In this document: piece by piece, positions 43,575-52,240 of the stretch
Layout: each line of letters starts with the position of its first letter
Numbering within the stretch: position 1 is the first letter of the stretch
Origin: Acidovorax temperans
GTDB taxonomy: Bacteria > Pseudomonadota > Gammaproteobacteria > Burkholderiales > Burkholderiaceae_C
Length of the DNA stretch: 64,000 nucleotides
Direction of reading: 5' to 3'
NCBI RefSeq assembly: GCF_006716905.1
Contig: NZ_VFPV01000001.1
Coordinates: 1-64,000 of the forward strand
The notes under the pieces: model-generated
Seen by the model: only the letters and a program-made list of their open reading frames with translations
Database searches by the model: none
What the model was told of the DNA's origin: nothing
Program-made: the position numbers and the translations under genes

Positions 43575-44660
43575 ATGAGCAACTTTGACCACTTCGTGGG
43601 CACACGCCCTGTGTCCGAACAACACGCCTTCGATGTTGCCGCGCTCACCAGCTGGCTCGGTCGCCACATGCCAGGCTTTGAAGGGCCCCTGACCGTCGAG
43701 ATGTTCAAAGGCGGACAGTCCAACCCCACCTACAAGCTCATCACGCCCAGCGCCAGCTACGTGATGCGTGCCAAGCCCGGCCCAGTGGCCAAGCTGCTGC
43801 CTTCGGCCCATGCCATCGAGCGCGAATTCGCCGTGATGAGCGGCCTGCAAGGCACCGATGTACCCGTGCCACGCATGCATGTGCTGTGCGAAGACGAATC
43901 GGTGATTGGCCGCGCCTTCTACGTGATGGAGTGCATGCAAGGCCGCGTGCTGTGGGACCAATCCCTGCCCGGGATGACGCCGACCGAGCGCGGCGCCATC
44001 TACGACGAGATGAACCGCGTGATTGCCGCGCTGCACACCGTGAAGTTTGCTGATCGGGGCCTGGCCAACTATGGCAAGCCCGGCAATTACTTTGACCGCC
44101 AGATTGGCCGCTGGAGCAAGCAATACGTCGCCTCTATCACCCAGCCCATCGAAGAGATGGACCGACTGATGGAATGGCTGCCCGCACACATGCCTGCCAG
44201 CGCCAGGGATGAGAGCCAAGTCTCCATCGTGCATGGCGACTTCCGGCTGGACAACCTCATGTTCCACCCCACCGAGCCCCGCGTGATCGCCGTGCTGGAC
44301 TGGGAGCTGTCCACCCTGGGCCACCCGCTGGCTGACTTCAGCTACCACTGCATGAGCTGGCACATCCCGGCGGCACTGGGGCGCGGCATTGCAGGGCAAG
44401 ACCTGGCCGCACTGGGCATTCCGGACGAAGACAGCTACATCCGCAGCTACTGCGAGCGCACTGGCATTGCCACGCCCGAAGCACTGCGGGCCGACTGGAA
44501 CTTCTACATGGCCTACAACATGTTCCGCATCGCGGCCATCTTGCAGGGCATTGCCAAGCGGGTGGAGGCAGGCACCGCCTCCAGCGCGCAGGCTAAGGCC
44601 TCGGGCGAAACGGCCCGTCCCATGGCGCAACTGGCCTGGTCTTTTGCCCAGCGCGGCTGA
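43575..44660 (+). CDS. Phosphotransferase family protein (ACAD10/11-kinase type)
   Basis: A 361-residue aminoglycoside-phosphotransferase-fold protein. It has a nucleotide-binding GGQSNPTYKL, the catalytic loop VHGDFRLDNLMFHP and the metal Asp in VLDWELSTLGHPLAD. Its closest functional analogue is the kinase domain linked to ACAD10/ACAD11. That domain phosphorylates 4-hydroxyacyl-CoA so that it can be processed. The adjacent acyl-CoA dehydrogenase of matching type supports a role in hydroxy-fatty-acid catabolism. The ATG at 43575 was chosen. Confidence 0.9.
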   Translation: MSNFDHFVGTRPVSEQHAFDVAALTSWLGRHMPGFEGPLTVEMFKGGQSNPTYKLITPSASYVMRAKPGPVAKLLPSAHAIEREFAVMSGLQGTDVPVPRMHVLCEDESVIGRAFYVMECMQGRVLWDQSLPGMTPTERGAIYDEMNRVIAALHTVKFADRGLANYGKPGNYFDRQIGRWSKQYVASITQPIEEMDRLMEWLPAHMPASARDESQVSIVHGDFRLDNLMFHPTEPRVIAVLDWELSTLGHPLADFSYHCMSWHIPAALGRGIAGQDLAALGIPDEDSYIRSYCERTGIATPEALRADWNFYMAYNMFRIAAILQGIAKRVEAGTASSAQAKASGETARPMAQLAWSFAQRG

Positions 44661-44705
44661 CCCTGCCCCACAGAACCACACGACCAATTTTTCACGGAGA
44701 ACCCC

Positions 44706-45980
44706 ATGGACTTTGACTACTCCCCCAAAACCAAAGAACTGCAGGCCAAACTGCTCCAGTTCATGGACGAGCACATCTACCCAGCCGAAGCCGACTACAC
44801 GGCCGAGCTGCAGGCCAACACGGCTGCAGGAAAACGCTGGAGTGCACTGAACACCATCGAAAACCTCAAGCCCAAGGCCCAAGCCGCAGGCTTGTGGAAT
44901 TTGTTTTTGCCGGTGGACAGCGCCGCCGCCTCAGGCTACGCAGGCGCAGGCCTCACCAACCAGGAATATGCGCCCCTGGCAGAAATCATGGGCCGCGTGC
45001 CATGGGCCAGCGAAGTGTTCAACTGCTCGGCACCCGACACCGGCAACATGGAAACCATTGCCCGTTACGGCAGTGAAGAGAACAAGGCCCGCTGGCTCAA
45101 GCCATTGCTCGAAGGCAAGATTCGCTCTGCCTTCGCCATGACTGAACCGGCCGTGGCATCAAGCGACGCCACCAACATTGAAACCCGTATTGAACGCCAG
45201 GGAGACGAATACGTCATCAACGGCCGCAAGTGGTGGATTTCGGGCGCGGCCGACCCACGTTGCGCTGTGTTCATCACCATGGGCAAGAGCGACCCCGATG
45301 CGCCCAAGCACTCGCAGCAAAGCATGGTGCTGGTGCCCGCTGACACCCCCGGCATCAAGATCATTCGCCCGCTCAACGTGTTCGGCTACGACGACGCCCC
45401 CCACGGCCATGTGGAGATGACGTTTGAAAACGTGCGCGTGCCCGTCTCCAACATCCTGCTGGGCGAAGGCCGTGGCTTCGAGATCGCCCAAGGGCGTCTG
45501 GGCCCCGGGCGCATCCACCACTGCATGCGCCTCATTGGCCTGGCCGAGCGCGCGCTGGAGCTGATGTGCAAGCGCGCCAGCAGCCGCGTGGCCTTTGGCA
45601 AGACCGTGGCCCAGCAAACCGTGACGCAAGAGCGCATTGCCGAAGCCCGTTGCAAGATCGACATGGCCCGCCTGCTGACCCTGAAGGCCGCCTGGCTGAT
45701 GGACGTGGCAGGCAACAAGGTGGCCAAGACCGAGATCGCCATGATCAAGGTGGTAGCCCCCAGCATGGCCTGCCAGGTGATCGACTGGGCCATGCAGGCC
45801 CACGGCGGCGGCGGCATGTGCGACGACTTCCCCCTGGCCTACGCCTACGCCGGTGCGCGCACCCTGCGCTTTGCAGACGGCCCGGACGAAGTGCACCGCA
45901 ACGCCATTGCCAAGTGGGAGCTGGGCAAGTACGGCAGCTACGGCCGCGACGCGGGCGTGCCCATCACACGCGGCGCCTAA
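44706..45980 (+). CDS. Acyl-CoA dehydrogenase (ACAD11-like)
   Basis: A 424-residue flavoenzyme. It has the substrate/FAD segments [15 protein letters not shown] and [21 protein letters not shown], the C-terminal helical domain with [19 protein letters not shown], and [20 protein letters not shown]. It lies 45 bp after the phosphotransferase gene with an AACCCC/GGAGAA region before the ATG. Together they resemble the ACAD11 pathway for 4-hydroxy acids. Its TAA stop is part of the 4-bp target duplication of the IS element that begins directly afterwards, so the protein is intact. Confidence 0.92.
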   Translation: MDFDYSPKTKELQAKLLQFMDEHIYPAEADYTAELQANTAAGKRWSALNTIENLKPKAQAAGLWNLFLPVDSAAASGYAGAGLTNQEYAPLAEIMGRVPWASEVFNCSAPDTGNMETIARYGSEENKARWLKPLLEGKIRSAFAMTEPAVASSDATNIETRIERQGDEYVINGRKWWISGAADPRCAVFITMGKSDPDAPKHSQQSMVLVPADTPGIKIIRPLNVFGYDDAPHGHVEMTFENVRVPVSNILLGEGRGFEIAQGRLGPGRIHHCMRLIGLAERALELMCKRASSRVAFGKTVAQQTVTQERIAEARCKIDMARLLTLKAAWLMDVAGNKVAKTEIAMIKVVAPSMACQVIDWAMQAHGGGGMCDDFPLAYAYAGARTLRFADGPDEVHRNAIAKWELGKYGSYGRDAGVPITRGA

Positions 45981-47301
45981 CAGGCCGTTGAAAAATCCCC
46001 CGCCGACGCTGGCGTCGGCCAGTACGATCTGAAGCCATCGGCGAACAACCCAGACGAGGACGATGAGAGGCAACCAAGACTTCCAGGGGGCGATGTTCAG
46101 CTACATCAGCCTTGAAGAGCGCGTGCCGCAGACACACCCGCTGCGCAAACTGCGCGCCGCAGTCGATGCGCTGCTGGCGACGATGAACCGCGAGTTCGAC
46201 GCGGTGTACGCCCGCCGGGGCCGCCCCTCGGTGCCGCCGGAGATGCTGCTCAAGGCCCTGCTGCTGCAGATCCTGTTCTCCATCCGCAGCGAGCGCCAGT
46301 TGGTCGAAGCGGTCAACTACAACCTGCTGTACCGCTGGTTCGTGGGCCTGAACATCGAGGACAAGGTCTGGGACCACTCCACCTTCAGCGCCAACCGCGA
46401 GCGGCTCTTCAACGAAGACTTGGCCCGCGCCTTCTTCGAGCGGGTCAAGCACACCGCCGATTGGGCGAAGTTGACCAGCGACGAACACTTCAGCGTGGAC
46501 GGCACGCTGATCGAGGCCTGGGCCTCGCACAAAAGTTTCAAGCGCCGGGACGACGACCAAACCCCGACTGAGGGGCGCAATCCCGAGGTGGACTTCAAAG
46601 GACAGCAGCGCTGCAACGACACCCACGCCAGTACCACGGACCCCGATGCCCGGCTGTTCAAGAAGAGCGCGGGCGACAAGGCTCGCCTGTGCCACATGGC
46701 GCACATCCTCATGGAAAACCGCAACGGTCTGATCGTGGACGTGGAGATCACCCATGCCAGCGGCACCGCCGAGCGCGAGGCGGCGCTGGCCATGTTGAAG
46801 CGTCGGGACAACAAGAACAAGCGGGCTACGGTCGGGGCCGACAAGGGCTACGACAGCAAGGCCTTCATCAAGGGCTGCCGAAAGCTCAAGGTCACGCCGC
46901 ACGTGGCGGCCAAGGACAAGCACTCGGCGGTGGATGCCCGGATCACCCGACACGAGGGCTACAAGACCAGTCAGAAGGTGCGCAAGCGCATTGAGGAGGC
47001 CTTTGGCTGGATCAAGACCGTGGGTGGTCTGGCCAAGACCAAGCTCATCGGTCAGGCCAAGCTCACGGGTCAGGCGCTGCTGTGCTTTGCCACCTACAAC
47101 CTGGTGCGCATGGGCAGCATCGGCGGCTGGTGGGACGCGCATCATGCGTGAGCCCGGGGATACGTGCGCCCGAAATGGGCGAGATGGCCTGCAAACAGGC
47201 CAGATTGGCCGGTGCAATCGCTGCGCAGACGCGTCTGGGCCACTCGTTTCTTCGAAAACAGCGTCCCTGATGCGTTCGATGCCCACTTTTTCAACGGCCT
47301 G
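45981..47301 (+). mobile_element. IS5-family insertion sequence, complete
   Basis: A 1321-bp element. The terminal inverted repeats are CAGGCCGTTGAAAAA at 45981-45995 and TTTTTCAACGGCCTG at 47287-47301 (perfect over 15 bp). It is flanked by a 4-bp direct duplication CTAA (45977-45980 and 47302-47305), in agreement with the YTAR target preference of IS5 relatives. One intact transposase gene occupies the interior. The intact ends, open transposase frame and exact duplication suggest a recent or still functional insertion. Confidence 0.95.
46063..47151 (+). CDS. IS5-family DDE transposase
   Basis: A 362-residue transposase. It has an N-terminal DUF772-type domain (GRPSVPPEMLLKALLLQILF, YRWFVGLNIEDKVWDHSTFS). 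The DDE catalytic set is DGTLIEAWASH (Asp about 146), VGADKGYDSKAF (Asp about 260) and RKRIEEAFGWIKTVGG (Glu about 312). It is full length with no frameshift and lies inside the inverted repeats described for the element. It cuts and joins the element ends at short YTAR-like targets. Confidence 0.95.
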   Translation: MRGNQDFQGAMFSYISLEERVPQTHPLRKLRAAVDALLATMNREFDAVYARRGRPSVPPEMLLKALLLQILFSIRSERQLVEAVNYNLLYRWFVGLNIEDKVWDHSTFSANRERLFNEDLARAFFERVKHTADWAKLTSDEHFSVDGTLIEAWASHKSFKRRDDDQTPTEGRNPEVDFKGQQRCNDTHASTTDPDARLFKKSAGDKARLCHMAHILMENRNGLIVDVEITHASGTAEREAALAMLKRRDNKNKRATVGADKGYDSKAFIKGCRKLKVTPHVAAKDKHSAVDARITRHEGYKTSQKVRKRIEEAFGWIKTVGGLAKTKLIGQAKLTGQALLCFATYNLVRMGSIGGWWDAHHA

Positions 47302-47331
47302 CTAAGGCATAGGCTGCCCACGAGCGATACG

Positions 47332-47360
47332 CAGGGAAGTGCATGATTTGCACTTCCCTG
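47332..47360 (+). terminator. Hairpin beyond the IS (original terminator of the acyl-CoA dehydrogenase unit)
   Basis: CAGGGAAGTGCA and TGCACTTCCCTG form a perfect 12-bp stem with a 5-base loop. It lies 30 bases past the IS. Before insertion it would have been about 30 bases after the acyl-CoA dehydrogenase stop, so it was probably that gene's terminator. The U-tract is poor. Confidence 0.5.
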
Positions 47361-47517
47361 GGGTCTCCAAATTTGGTTGGCAGGCACAGGGGCTAGTGGC
47401 GGATAGTCGCTCGGTATCTGTGGGAAATCCCTGACCCCGCTGCAGGTTCGCTACCTGCACGGGGCATTGACTGGCCCTCCCACAATGCACTTCATCTCAA
47501 CACACCGAGGAAGTGCT

Positions 47518-47676
47518 ATGTCCCTTTCCCTGATTCTCCTAATCGTCCTGATCTTGATCCTGATTGGCGCTCTGCCCACATGGGGTCACAGCCGCTCTTG
47601 GGGGTACGGCCCCAGCGGGGGGATCGGTCTGGTAGTGCTGATACTGGTCATCTTGCTGCTCATGGGCAGGATATGA
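47518..47676 (+). CDS. DUF3309-family small membrane protein
   Basis: A 52-residue protein. It has an N-terminal hydrophobic run (LSLILLIVLILILIGALPTW), the conserved HSRSWGYGPSGGIGL loop and a second hydrophobic helix (VVLILVILLLMGRI). This matches the widespread DUF3309 family, often stress-associated in proteobacteria, of unknown function. The ATG at 47518 follows GAGGAAG by 5 bases. Upstream in-frame residues are not similar to the family. Confidence 0.85.
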   Translation: MSLSLILLIVLILILIGALPTWGHSRSWGYGPSGGIGLVVLILVILLLMGRI

Positions 47677-47751
47677 CGGTCTATTGAAGTTGCGCAAACT
47701 GCTACAAGCCACCAGCTGCTTGTGCAATCAACGCACAACCCAGACTGAAAC

Positions 47752-47784
47752 AAAAAAGGGAGCCTGCCAAGCACGCTCCCTTTT
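47752..47784. terminator. Bidirectional intrinsic terminator between the DUF3309 gene and phaB
   Basis: AAAAGGGAGC pairs with GCTCCCTTTT across an 11-base loop. Both sides carry T-rich tails (TTTTGCTTTG on plus, TTTTTTGTTTC on minus). It can end transcription from both converging genes. Confidence 0.8.
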
Positions 47785-47883
47785 GCTTTGATGAGTTGCT
47801 CGGGAAAGAATGTCCGAGCAACCTCAAGATTGGCGACGGAGGCCCGTGCGCCAACGGGCACGCCTCCTGCGCCAATATCACGA

Positions 47884-48621
47884 TCAGCCCATGTGCAAGC
47901 CACCGTTCACAGAGAAGTCTGCGCCGGTCGCGTAGCCGCCTTCGTCCGACGCCAGCCACGCAATGATGGAAGCGATCTCTCTGGGCTCACCCAGGCGTTT
48001 GACGGGAACGGTGGCCACGATCTTTTCCAGCACGTCAGGGCGGATGGCCTTGACCATGTCGGTGCCGATGTAGCCGGGGCTCACGGTGTTGACGGTCACG
48101 CCTTTGGTGGCCAGCTCTTGCGCCAAAGCCATGGAGAAACCGTGCATGCCAGCCTTGGCAGCAGAGTAGTTGGTCTGGCCCGCCTGGCCCTTTTCGCCGT
48201 TCACGCTGCTGATGTTGATGATGCGGCCCCAGCCCTTTTCCACCATGTCGGCAACCACTTGCTTGGTCACATTGAACATGCTGTTCAGATTGGTTTCGAT
48301 CACGGCGTCCCAGTCCTCGCGGGACATCTTCAGGAACATGCGGTCGCGGGTGATACCGGCGTTGTTCACCAGCACATCAATGGTGCCATGCTCAGCCTTG
48401 GCCTGGGTGAATGCCTCGACGGTCGAATCCCAGTCGCCCACGTTGCCCACCGATGCGTAAAAGGTGAAGCCCAGGGCTTTTTGTTCTGCCAGCCACTTGG
48501 CGTGGTCACGCGTGGGGCCACAGCCGGCGATGACCTTGAAACCATCCTTGTGCAAACGCTGGCAGATAGCGGTACCAATGCCACCCATGCCACCGGTTAC
48601 ATACGCTACTTTTTGGCTCAT
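47884..48621 (-). CDS. phaB: Acetoacetyl-CoA reductase PhaB
   Basis: A 245-residue short-chain dehydrogenase that makes (R)-3-hydroxybutyryl-CoA with NADPH. It has TGGMGGIGTAICQRL, NNAGITRDRMFLKM, the catalytic Ser in INISSVNGEKGQAG and YSAAKAG (Tyr-xxx-Lys, about residue 152), and SPGYIGTDM. A strong AAGGAG ribosome site precedes the ATG. It is third in the phaC-phaA-phaB order. A terminator lies between phaA and phaB, so it may also have its own promoter. Confidence 0.95.
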   Translation of the reverse strand: MSQKVAYVTGGMGGIGTAICQRLHKDGFKVIAGCGPTRDHAKWLAEQKALGFTFYASVGNVGDWDSTVEAFTQAKAEHGTIDVLVNNAGITRDRMFLKMSREDWDAVIETNLNSMFNVTKQVVADMVEKGWGRIINISSVNGEKGQAGQTNYSAAKAGMHGFSMALAQELATKGVTVNTVSPGYIGTDMVKAIRPDVLEKIVATVPVKRLGEPREIASIIAWLASDEGGYATGADFSVNGGLHMG

Positions 48622-48770
48622 GCTATTTCTCCTTGTGTAAGTGATCTGCCTGGCACCACTCTACCGAAAATTTGTGAGCTGGCTGTGCAGGTAAACACTG
48701 GAGCGTGCGGTCTTTTCCAAAAAAAGTAACGAAACATGCAGACCGTCGCACGGGTGCAACGGGCATGAAA

Positions 48771-48794
48771 AAGGCCGCGCATCCGCGCGGCCTT
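48771..48794 (-). terminator. Intrinsic terminator between phaA and phaB
   Basis: On the minus strand AAGGCCGCGC pairs with GCGCGGCCTT across GGAT and is followed by TTTCATG; the stem end plus tail gives five T. It lies about 27 bases past the phaA stop and about 150 bases before the phaB start, implying that phaB transcription is partly independent. Confidence 0.75.
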
Positions 48795-48820
48795 GCAGGG
48801 GATCAAAAAAAGCAGTGGGC

Positions 48821-49999
48821 TCAGCGCTCAAGCGCCAGCGAAACGCCCATGCCGCCGCCAATGCACAAGGCCGCCAGACCCTTCTTGGCATCACGGCGCT
48901 GCATTTCGTGCAGCAGGGTCACCAAGATGCGGCAGCCCGACGCGCCAATGGGGTGGCCAATCGCGATGGCACCGCCGTTGACGTTGACCTTGGCAGGATC
49001 AATGGCCAACTCTTTGTTCACTGCGCAGGCTTGTGCCGCAAACGCTTCGTTCAACTCGAACAAGTCCACATCGGCGGCGTTCCAGCCAGCGCGTTGCAGA
49101 GCCTTGCGGGAAGCAGGCACGGGGCCCATGCCCATCGTGGCGGGGTCCAGGCCGCTGGTGCCAAAGGCCGCAATGCGCGCCAGGGGCTTGAGGCCCAGCG
49201 CTGCGGCCTTCTTGGCGCTCATCACTACCACGGCGGCGGCGCCGTCATTGATGCCCGAGGCATTGCCGGCCGTTACGCTGCCGGCCTTGTCAAACGCGGG
49301 GCGCAGGCCCGCCAGGGCTTCGGCACTGGTCTTGCGGTTGAGGTACTCGTCCACGTTGAAGACAACCGGGTCGCCTTTTTTCTGGGGAATGCTCACACCC
49401 ACGATTTCGTCCACAAACTTGCCCGCATCCTGGGCGGCTGCAGCTTTTTGCTGGCTGGCCAGGGCCAGGGCGTCTTGCATGTCACGGGTAATGCCGTATT
49501 GCTTGGCGACGTTCTCGGCCGTGATGCCCATGTGGTACTGGTTGTAGACGTCCCACAGGCCGTCCACGATCATGGTGTCCACCATCTTCCAGTCGCCCAT
49601 GCGCTGACCATCGCGCGAGCCATTGAGCACGTGGGGCGAGAGGCTCATGTTTTCCTGCCCACCCGCCACCACGATTTCGCTGTCACCCCAGGCCACGGCC
49701 TGGGCAGCCAGCATCACGGCCTTGAGGCCGGAGCCACACACGGCATTGATGGTCAAAGCGGGTGTTTCCTTCGCCACACCAGCCTTCATCATGGCTTGGC
49801 GGGCAGGGTTCTGGCCTACGCCAGCAGCCAGCACCTGGCCCATGATGACTTCACCGATCTGGTCAGACGCCAAACCAGCACGCGCGATGGCTTCACGGAT
49901 CACCACGGCGCCCAGCTCGGTTGCCGGGGTCTTGGCCAGCGAACCGCCAAACTTGCCCACCGCAGTGCGGGCGGCAGAAACGATAACGATGTCTTCCAT
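48821..49999 (-). CDS. phaA: Acetyl-CoA acetyltransferase PhaA (beta-ketothiolase)
   Basis: A 392-residue thiolase that condenses two acetyl-CoA. The N-terminal active Cys is in [15 protein letters not shown] (about residue 89). The C-terminal His and Cys are in [15 protein letters not shown] and [14 protein letters not shown]. The ATG at 49999 was chosen: AAAGGA precedes it, and the longer reading has no similarity. It follows phaC by about 90 bases. Confidence 0.95.
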   Translation of the reverse strand: MEDIVIVSAARTAVGKFGGSLAKTPATELGAVVIREAIARAGLASDQIGEVIMGQVLAAGVGQNPARQAMMKAGVAKETPALTINAVCGSGLKAVMLAAQAVAWGDSEIVVAGGQENMSLSPHVLNGSRDGQRMGDWKMVDTMIVDGLWDVYNQYHMGITAENVAKQYGITRDMQDALALASQQKAAAAQDAGKFVDEIVGVSIPQKKGDPVVFNVDEYLNRKTSAEALAGLRPAFDKAGSVTAGNASGINDGAAAVVVMSAKKAAALGLKPLARIAAFGTSGLDPATMGMGPVPASRKALQRAGWNAADVDLFELNEAFAAQACAVNKELAIDPAKVNVNGGAIAIGHPIGASGCRILVTLLHEMQRRDAKKGLAALCIGGGMGVSLALER

Positions 50000-50090
50000 G
50001 AAAGTCCTTTCAGTGTGAATCTCTTTTGCCCGGTGGCGCATCACCATGCGCTTCGAGGGGCAAGCCCAAACATTCTCTCAGTCCTGCAAG

Positions 50091-51791
50091 TCAGGACTTT
50101 TGCTTAACGTAGCTGCCAGGAGCTGGCTCGATGGCCTTGAACTTGGCGCCCTTGCCATAGGTCTTGGGGGCGGCAATCTGCTTGCCAGCGTGGGCCTTCA
50201 ACCAGTGGGACCAATCGGTCCACCAGCTGCCCGCATGTTCTGTGGCCCCTTCAAGCCATTGCTCCAGGGTGGCGGGCAGCTTGCCATCGGCGCGAATCCA
50301 ATGGCTGCGTTTGTTCTTGGCGGGTGGGTTGATGACACCGGCGATGTGGCCCGAGGCCCCCATGACAAACCGCTTTTTGCCGGGCAACACCTGGGTGGAC
50401 GCATAGGCAGCGTTGATGGGCACGATGTGGTCTTCGCGCGAGCCGTAGATGTACACGGGCAGCGTGAGCTGGCCCAGGTCCAGCTTCTCGCCACACACGG
50501 TGAGCTTGCCGGGCTGCACCAGGTTGTTTTCAAGATAGAAGTTGCGCAGGTACCAGGCGTAGAAGGGACCGGGCAGATTGGTGCTGTCGCTGTTCCAGTA
50601 CAGCAGGTCGAACGGGGGCGGCGTTTCGCCCTTGAGGTAGTTGCCCACCACGTAGTTCCACACCAGGTCATTGGGGCGCAGGAAGCTGAAGGTCGAGGCC
50701 AGGTCTTGCCCCTTCATCAGCCCGCCCTTGCCCATTTGCAACTCGCGGAACTGCACGAATGCCTCGTCGATGAACACGTCCAGAATGCCGGTGTCGGCAA
50801 AGTCGATGAGCGTGGTGAGGAAGGTGGCGCTGGCCACGGGCTCTTGCCCGCGTGCTGCCATCACCGCCAGGGCGTTACTCAGAATGGTTCCGCCCACGCA
50901 AAAGCCCAGCGCATTGATTTGGTCGGCCCCGGTGATGCTCTGCACCACGTCGATGGCCGCCATGGCGCCGTCTTCCACATAGTCGTCCCATGTTTTGTGG
51001 GCCAAGTCTTCGTGAGGATTGCGCCAGCTCACCACAAAGGTGCGGTGCCCCTGCTCCACCGCGTAGCGGATGAAGGAGTTGTCGGGCTGCAAATCAAGGA
51101 TGTAGAACTTGTTGATGCAAGGCGGCACCAGTAAAAAGGGCCGTTCGTACACTTTGGTGGTGAGGGGCTTGTATTCGAGCAACTGGAACAGCTCGTTTTC
51201 ATACACCACGGCACCCTCGGTGGTGGCCACGTTGCGGCCCACCTCGAACAGGCTCTCGTCCGTCATCGACACATGGCCCTGGCGAATGTCGTGCAGCAGG
51301 TTTTGCATGCCCTTGGCAATGCTCTCGCCCTTGGTTTCGATGGCTTTTTTCTGCGCTTCGGCATTGAAGGCCAGAAAGTTGCTCGGGGCCATGGCGGCCA
51401 TCCACTGCTCCACGCCAAAGCGGATGCGGGCACGGGTTTTTTCGTCGCCCTCTACCGCATCGGCCAAGCCCATCAGGGTGCGAGCATTGAGCAGGTAGGC
51501 AGCCGCTGAGAAGGCCGCCACGGGGTTGGAAGCCCAACCGTCTCCGCTGAAGCGGCGGTCTTTCACCTCGGGCGTGCCTTGCAGGCTTTGCGACCACAGC
51601 GCCTGCGCCTCCTTCATGTACTGCTCTTGCAGGGCCTGCAGCTTGGCGGGAGACAACTGCACCGCAGGCACCTTGCCCGGGGTACCGCCCAGGTCCAGGT
51701 TCTGGAAGGATTGCAGCGCTTTGGCCCAGCTGTCTCCAAATATCTGTTGGAATTGCTGGGCACCTTGGGCCCAGAGTGCTTCAGAATTCAT
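50091..51791 (-). CDS. phaC: Class I polyhydroxyalkanoate synthase PhaC
   Basis: A 566-residue polymerase. The lipase-like box has Cys instead of Ser (ALGFCVGGTIL, Cys about residue 297). The catalytic Asp is in YGSREDHIVP and the His in GASGHIAGV. The N-terminal region includes FGDSWAKALQSFQNL, and the central WNSDSTNLPGPFYAWYLRN is typical of class I. It polymerises 3-hydroxybutyryl-CoA at granule surfaces. It is the first gene of the pha cluster, with ribosome site GAGGAA. No granule phasin or depolymerase gene is adjacent in this window. Confidence 0.96.
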   Translation of the reverse strand: MNSEALWAQGAQQFQQIFGDSWAKALQSFQNLDLGGTPGKVPAVQLSPAKLQALQEQYMKEAQALWSQSLQGTPEVKDRRFSGDGWASNPVAAFSAAAYLLNARTLMGLADAVEGDEKTRARIRFGVEQWMAAMAPSNFLAFNAEAQKKAIETKGESIAKGMQNLLHDIRQGHVSMTDESLFEVGRNVATTEGAVVYENELFQLLEYKPLTTKVYERPFLLVPPCINKFYILDLQPDNSFIRYAVEQGHRTFVVSWRNPHEDLAHKTWDDYVEDGAMAAIDVVQSITGADQINALGFCVGGTILSNALAVMAARGQEPVASATFLTTLIDFADTGILDVFIDEAFVQFRELQMGKGGLMKGQDLASTFSFLRPNDLVWNYVVGNYLKGETPPPFDLLYWNSDSTNLPGPFYAWYLRNFYLENNLVQPGKLTVCGEKLDLGQLTLPVYIYGSREDHIVPINAAYASTQVLPGKKRFVMGASGHIAGVINPPAKNKRSHWIRADGKLPATLEQWLEGATEHAGSWWTDWSHWLKAHAGKQIAAPKTYGKGAKFKAIEPAPGSYVKQKS

Positions 51792-51853
51792 GCTGCGTTC
51801 CTCAAAGGGTGGTCCGTCGGGCGGGCTGCAGGGGTTTTCACCCGCTCTGGTTC

Positions 51854-51883
51854 ATTGTTGCCCAACCCGCTGGGGCATGGCAA
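51854..51883 (-). promoter_or_regulatory. Candidate sigma-70 promoter of phaC
   Basis: On the minus strand TTGCCA (51878-51883) and AACAAT (51854-51859) are separated by 18 bases. They lie about 60 bases before the phaC start. The -10 box is only a fair match. Confidence 0.35.
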
Positions 51884-51916
51884 CCATGATGGAGCGTTTC
51901 ACCTACATACACACCA

Positions 51917-52240
51917 ATGTACCTTGTCCTGATTGCATGGCTTTACGTCACTTTGATGATGGCAGTGGCCGAGGCCACCAGCCCCATGGGTACGGTGCTG
52001 GGCGCTGTCATGACGTTTGTGCTGTATGGCTTGCTGCCGATGGGCATCGTGGGCTACATCCTGGGCACCCCATCACGCAAACGCGCCATCAAGGCGCGCG
52101 AGATGGCCGAGCGGGCCGCCTACGAAGAAGCACAGGCCCAGGCGGCGGCGCCCGCCTCAACCCCGCCAGATGCAGGCGGCCAGACGCCCGCTGCCGCCGA
52201 GCAAAGCCGTGTCACGCCGATGGGAAAAGAACCGGGCTGA
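51917..52240 (+). CDS. Small membrane protein, function unknown
   Basis: A 107-residue protein. It has two hydrophobic segments (LVLIAWLYVTLMMAVAEA and VLGAVMTFVLYGLLPMGIVGYIL), then a basic SRKRAIKAREMAERAA stretch and a Pro/Ala-rich polar tail. It would sit in the inner membrane with its C-terminus in the cytoplasm. I do not recognise the family. Its last 84 bases overlap the 3' end of the convergent pgeF gene, so the tail composition is constrained by an antisense gene. No clear ribosome site is present. Confidence 0.6.
   Translation: MYLVLIAWLYVTLMMAVAEATSPMGTVLGAVMTFVLYGLLPMGIVGYILGTPSRKRAIKAREMAERAAYEEAQAQAAAPASTPPDAGGQTPAAAEQSRVTPMGKEPG

Noticed and set aside
43557..44882. A 441-codon frame opposite the phosphotransferase gene
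   Set aside because: The plus-strand gene has kinase motifs and family length; this frame is its shadow.
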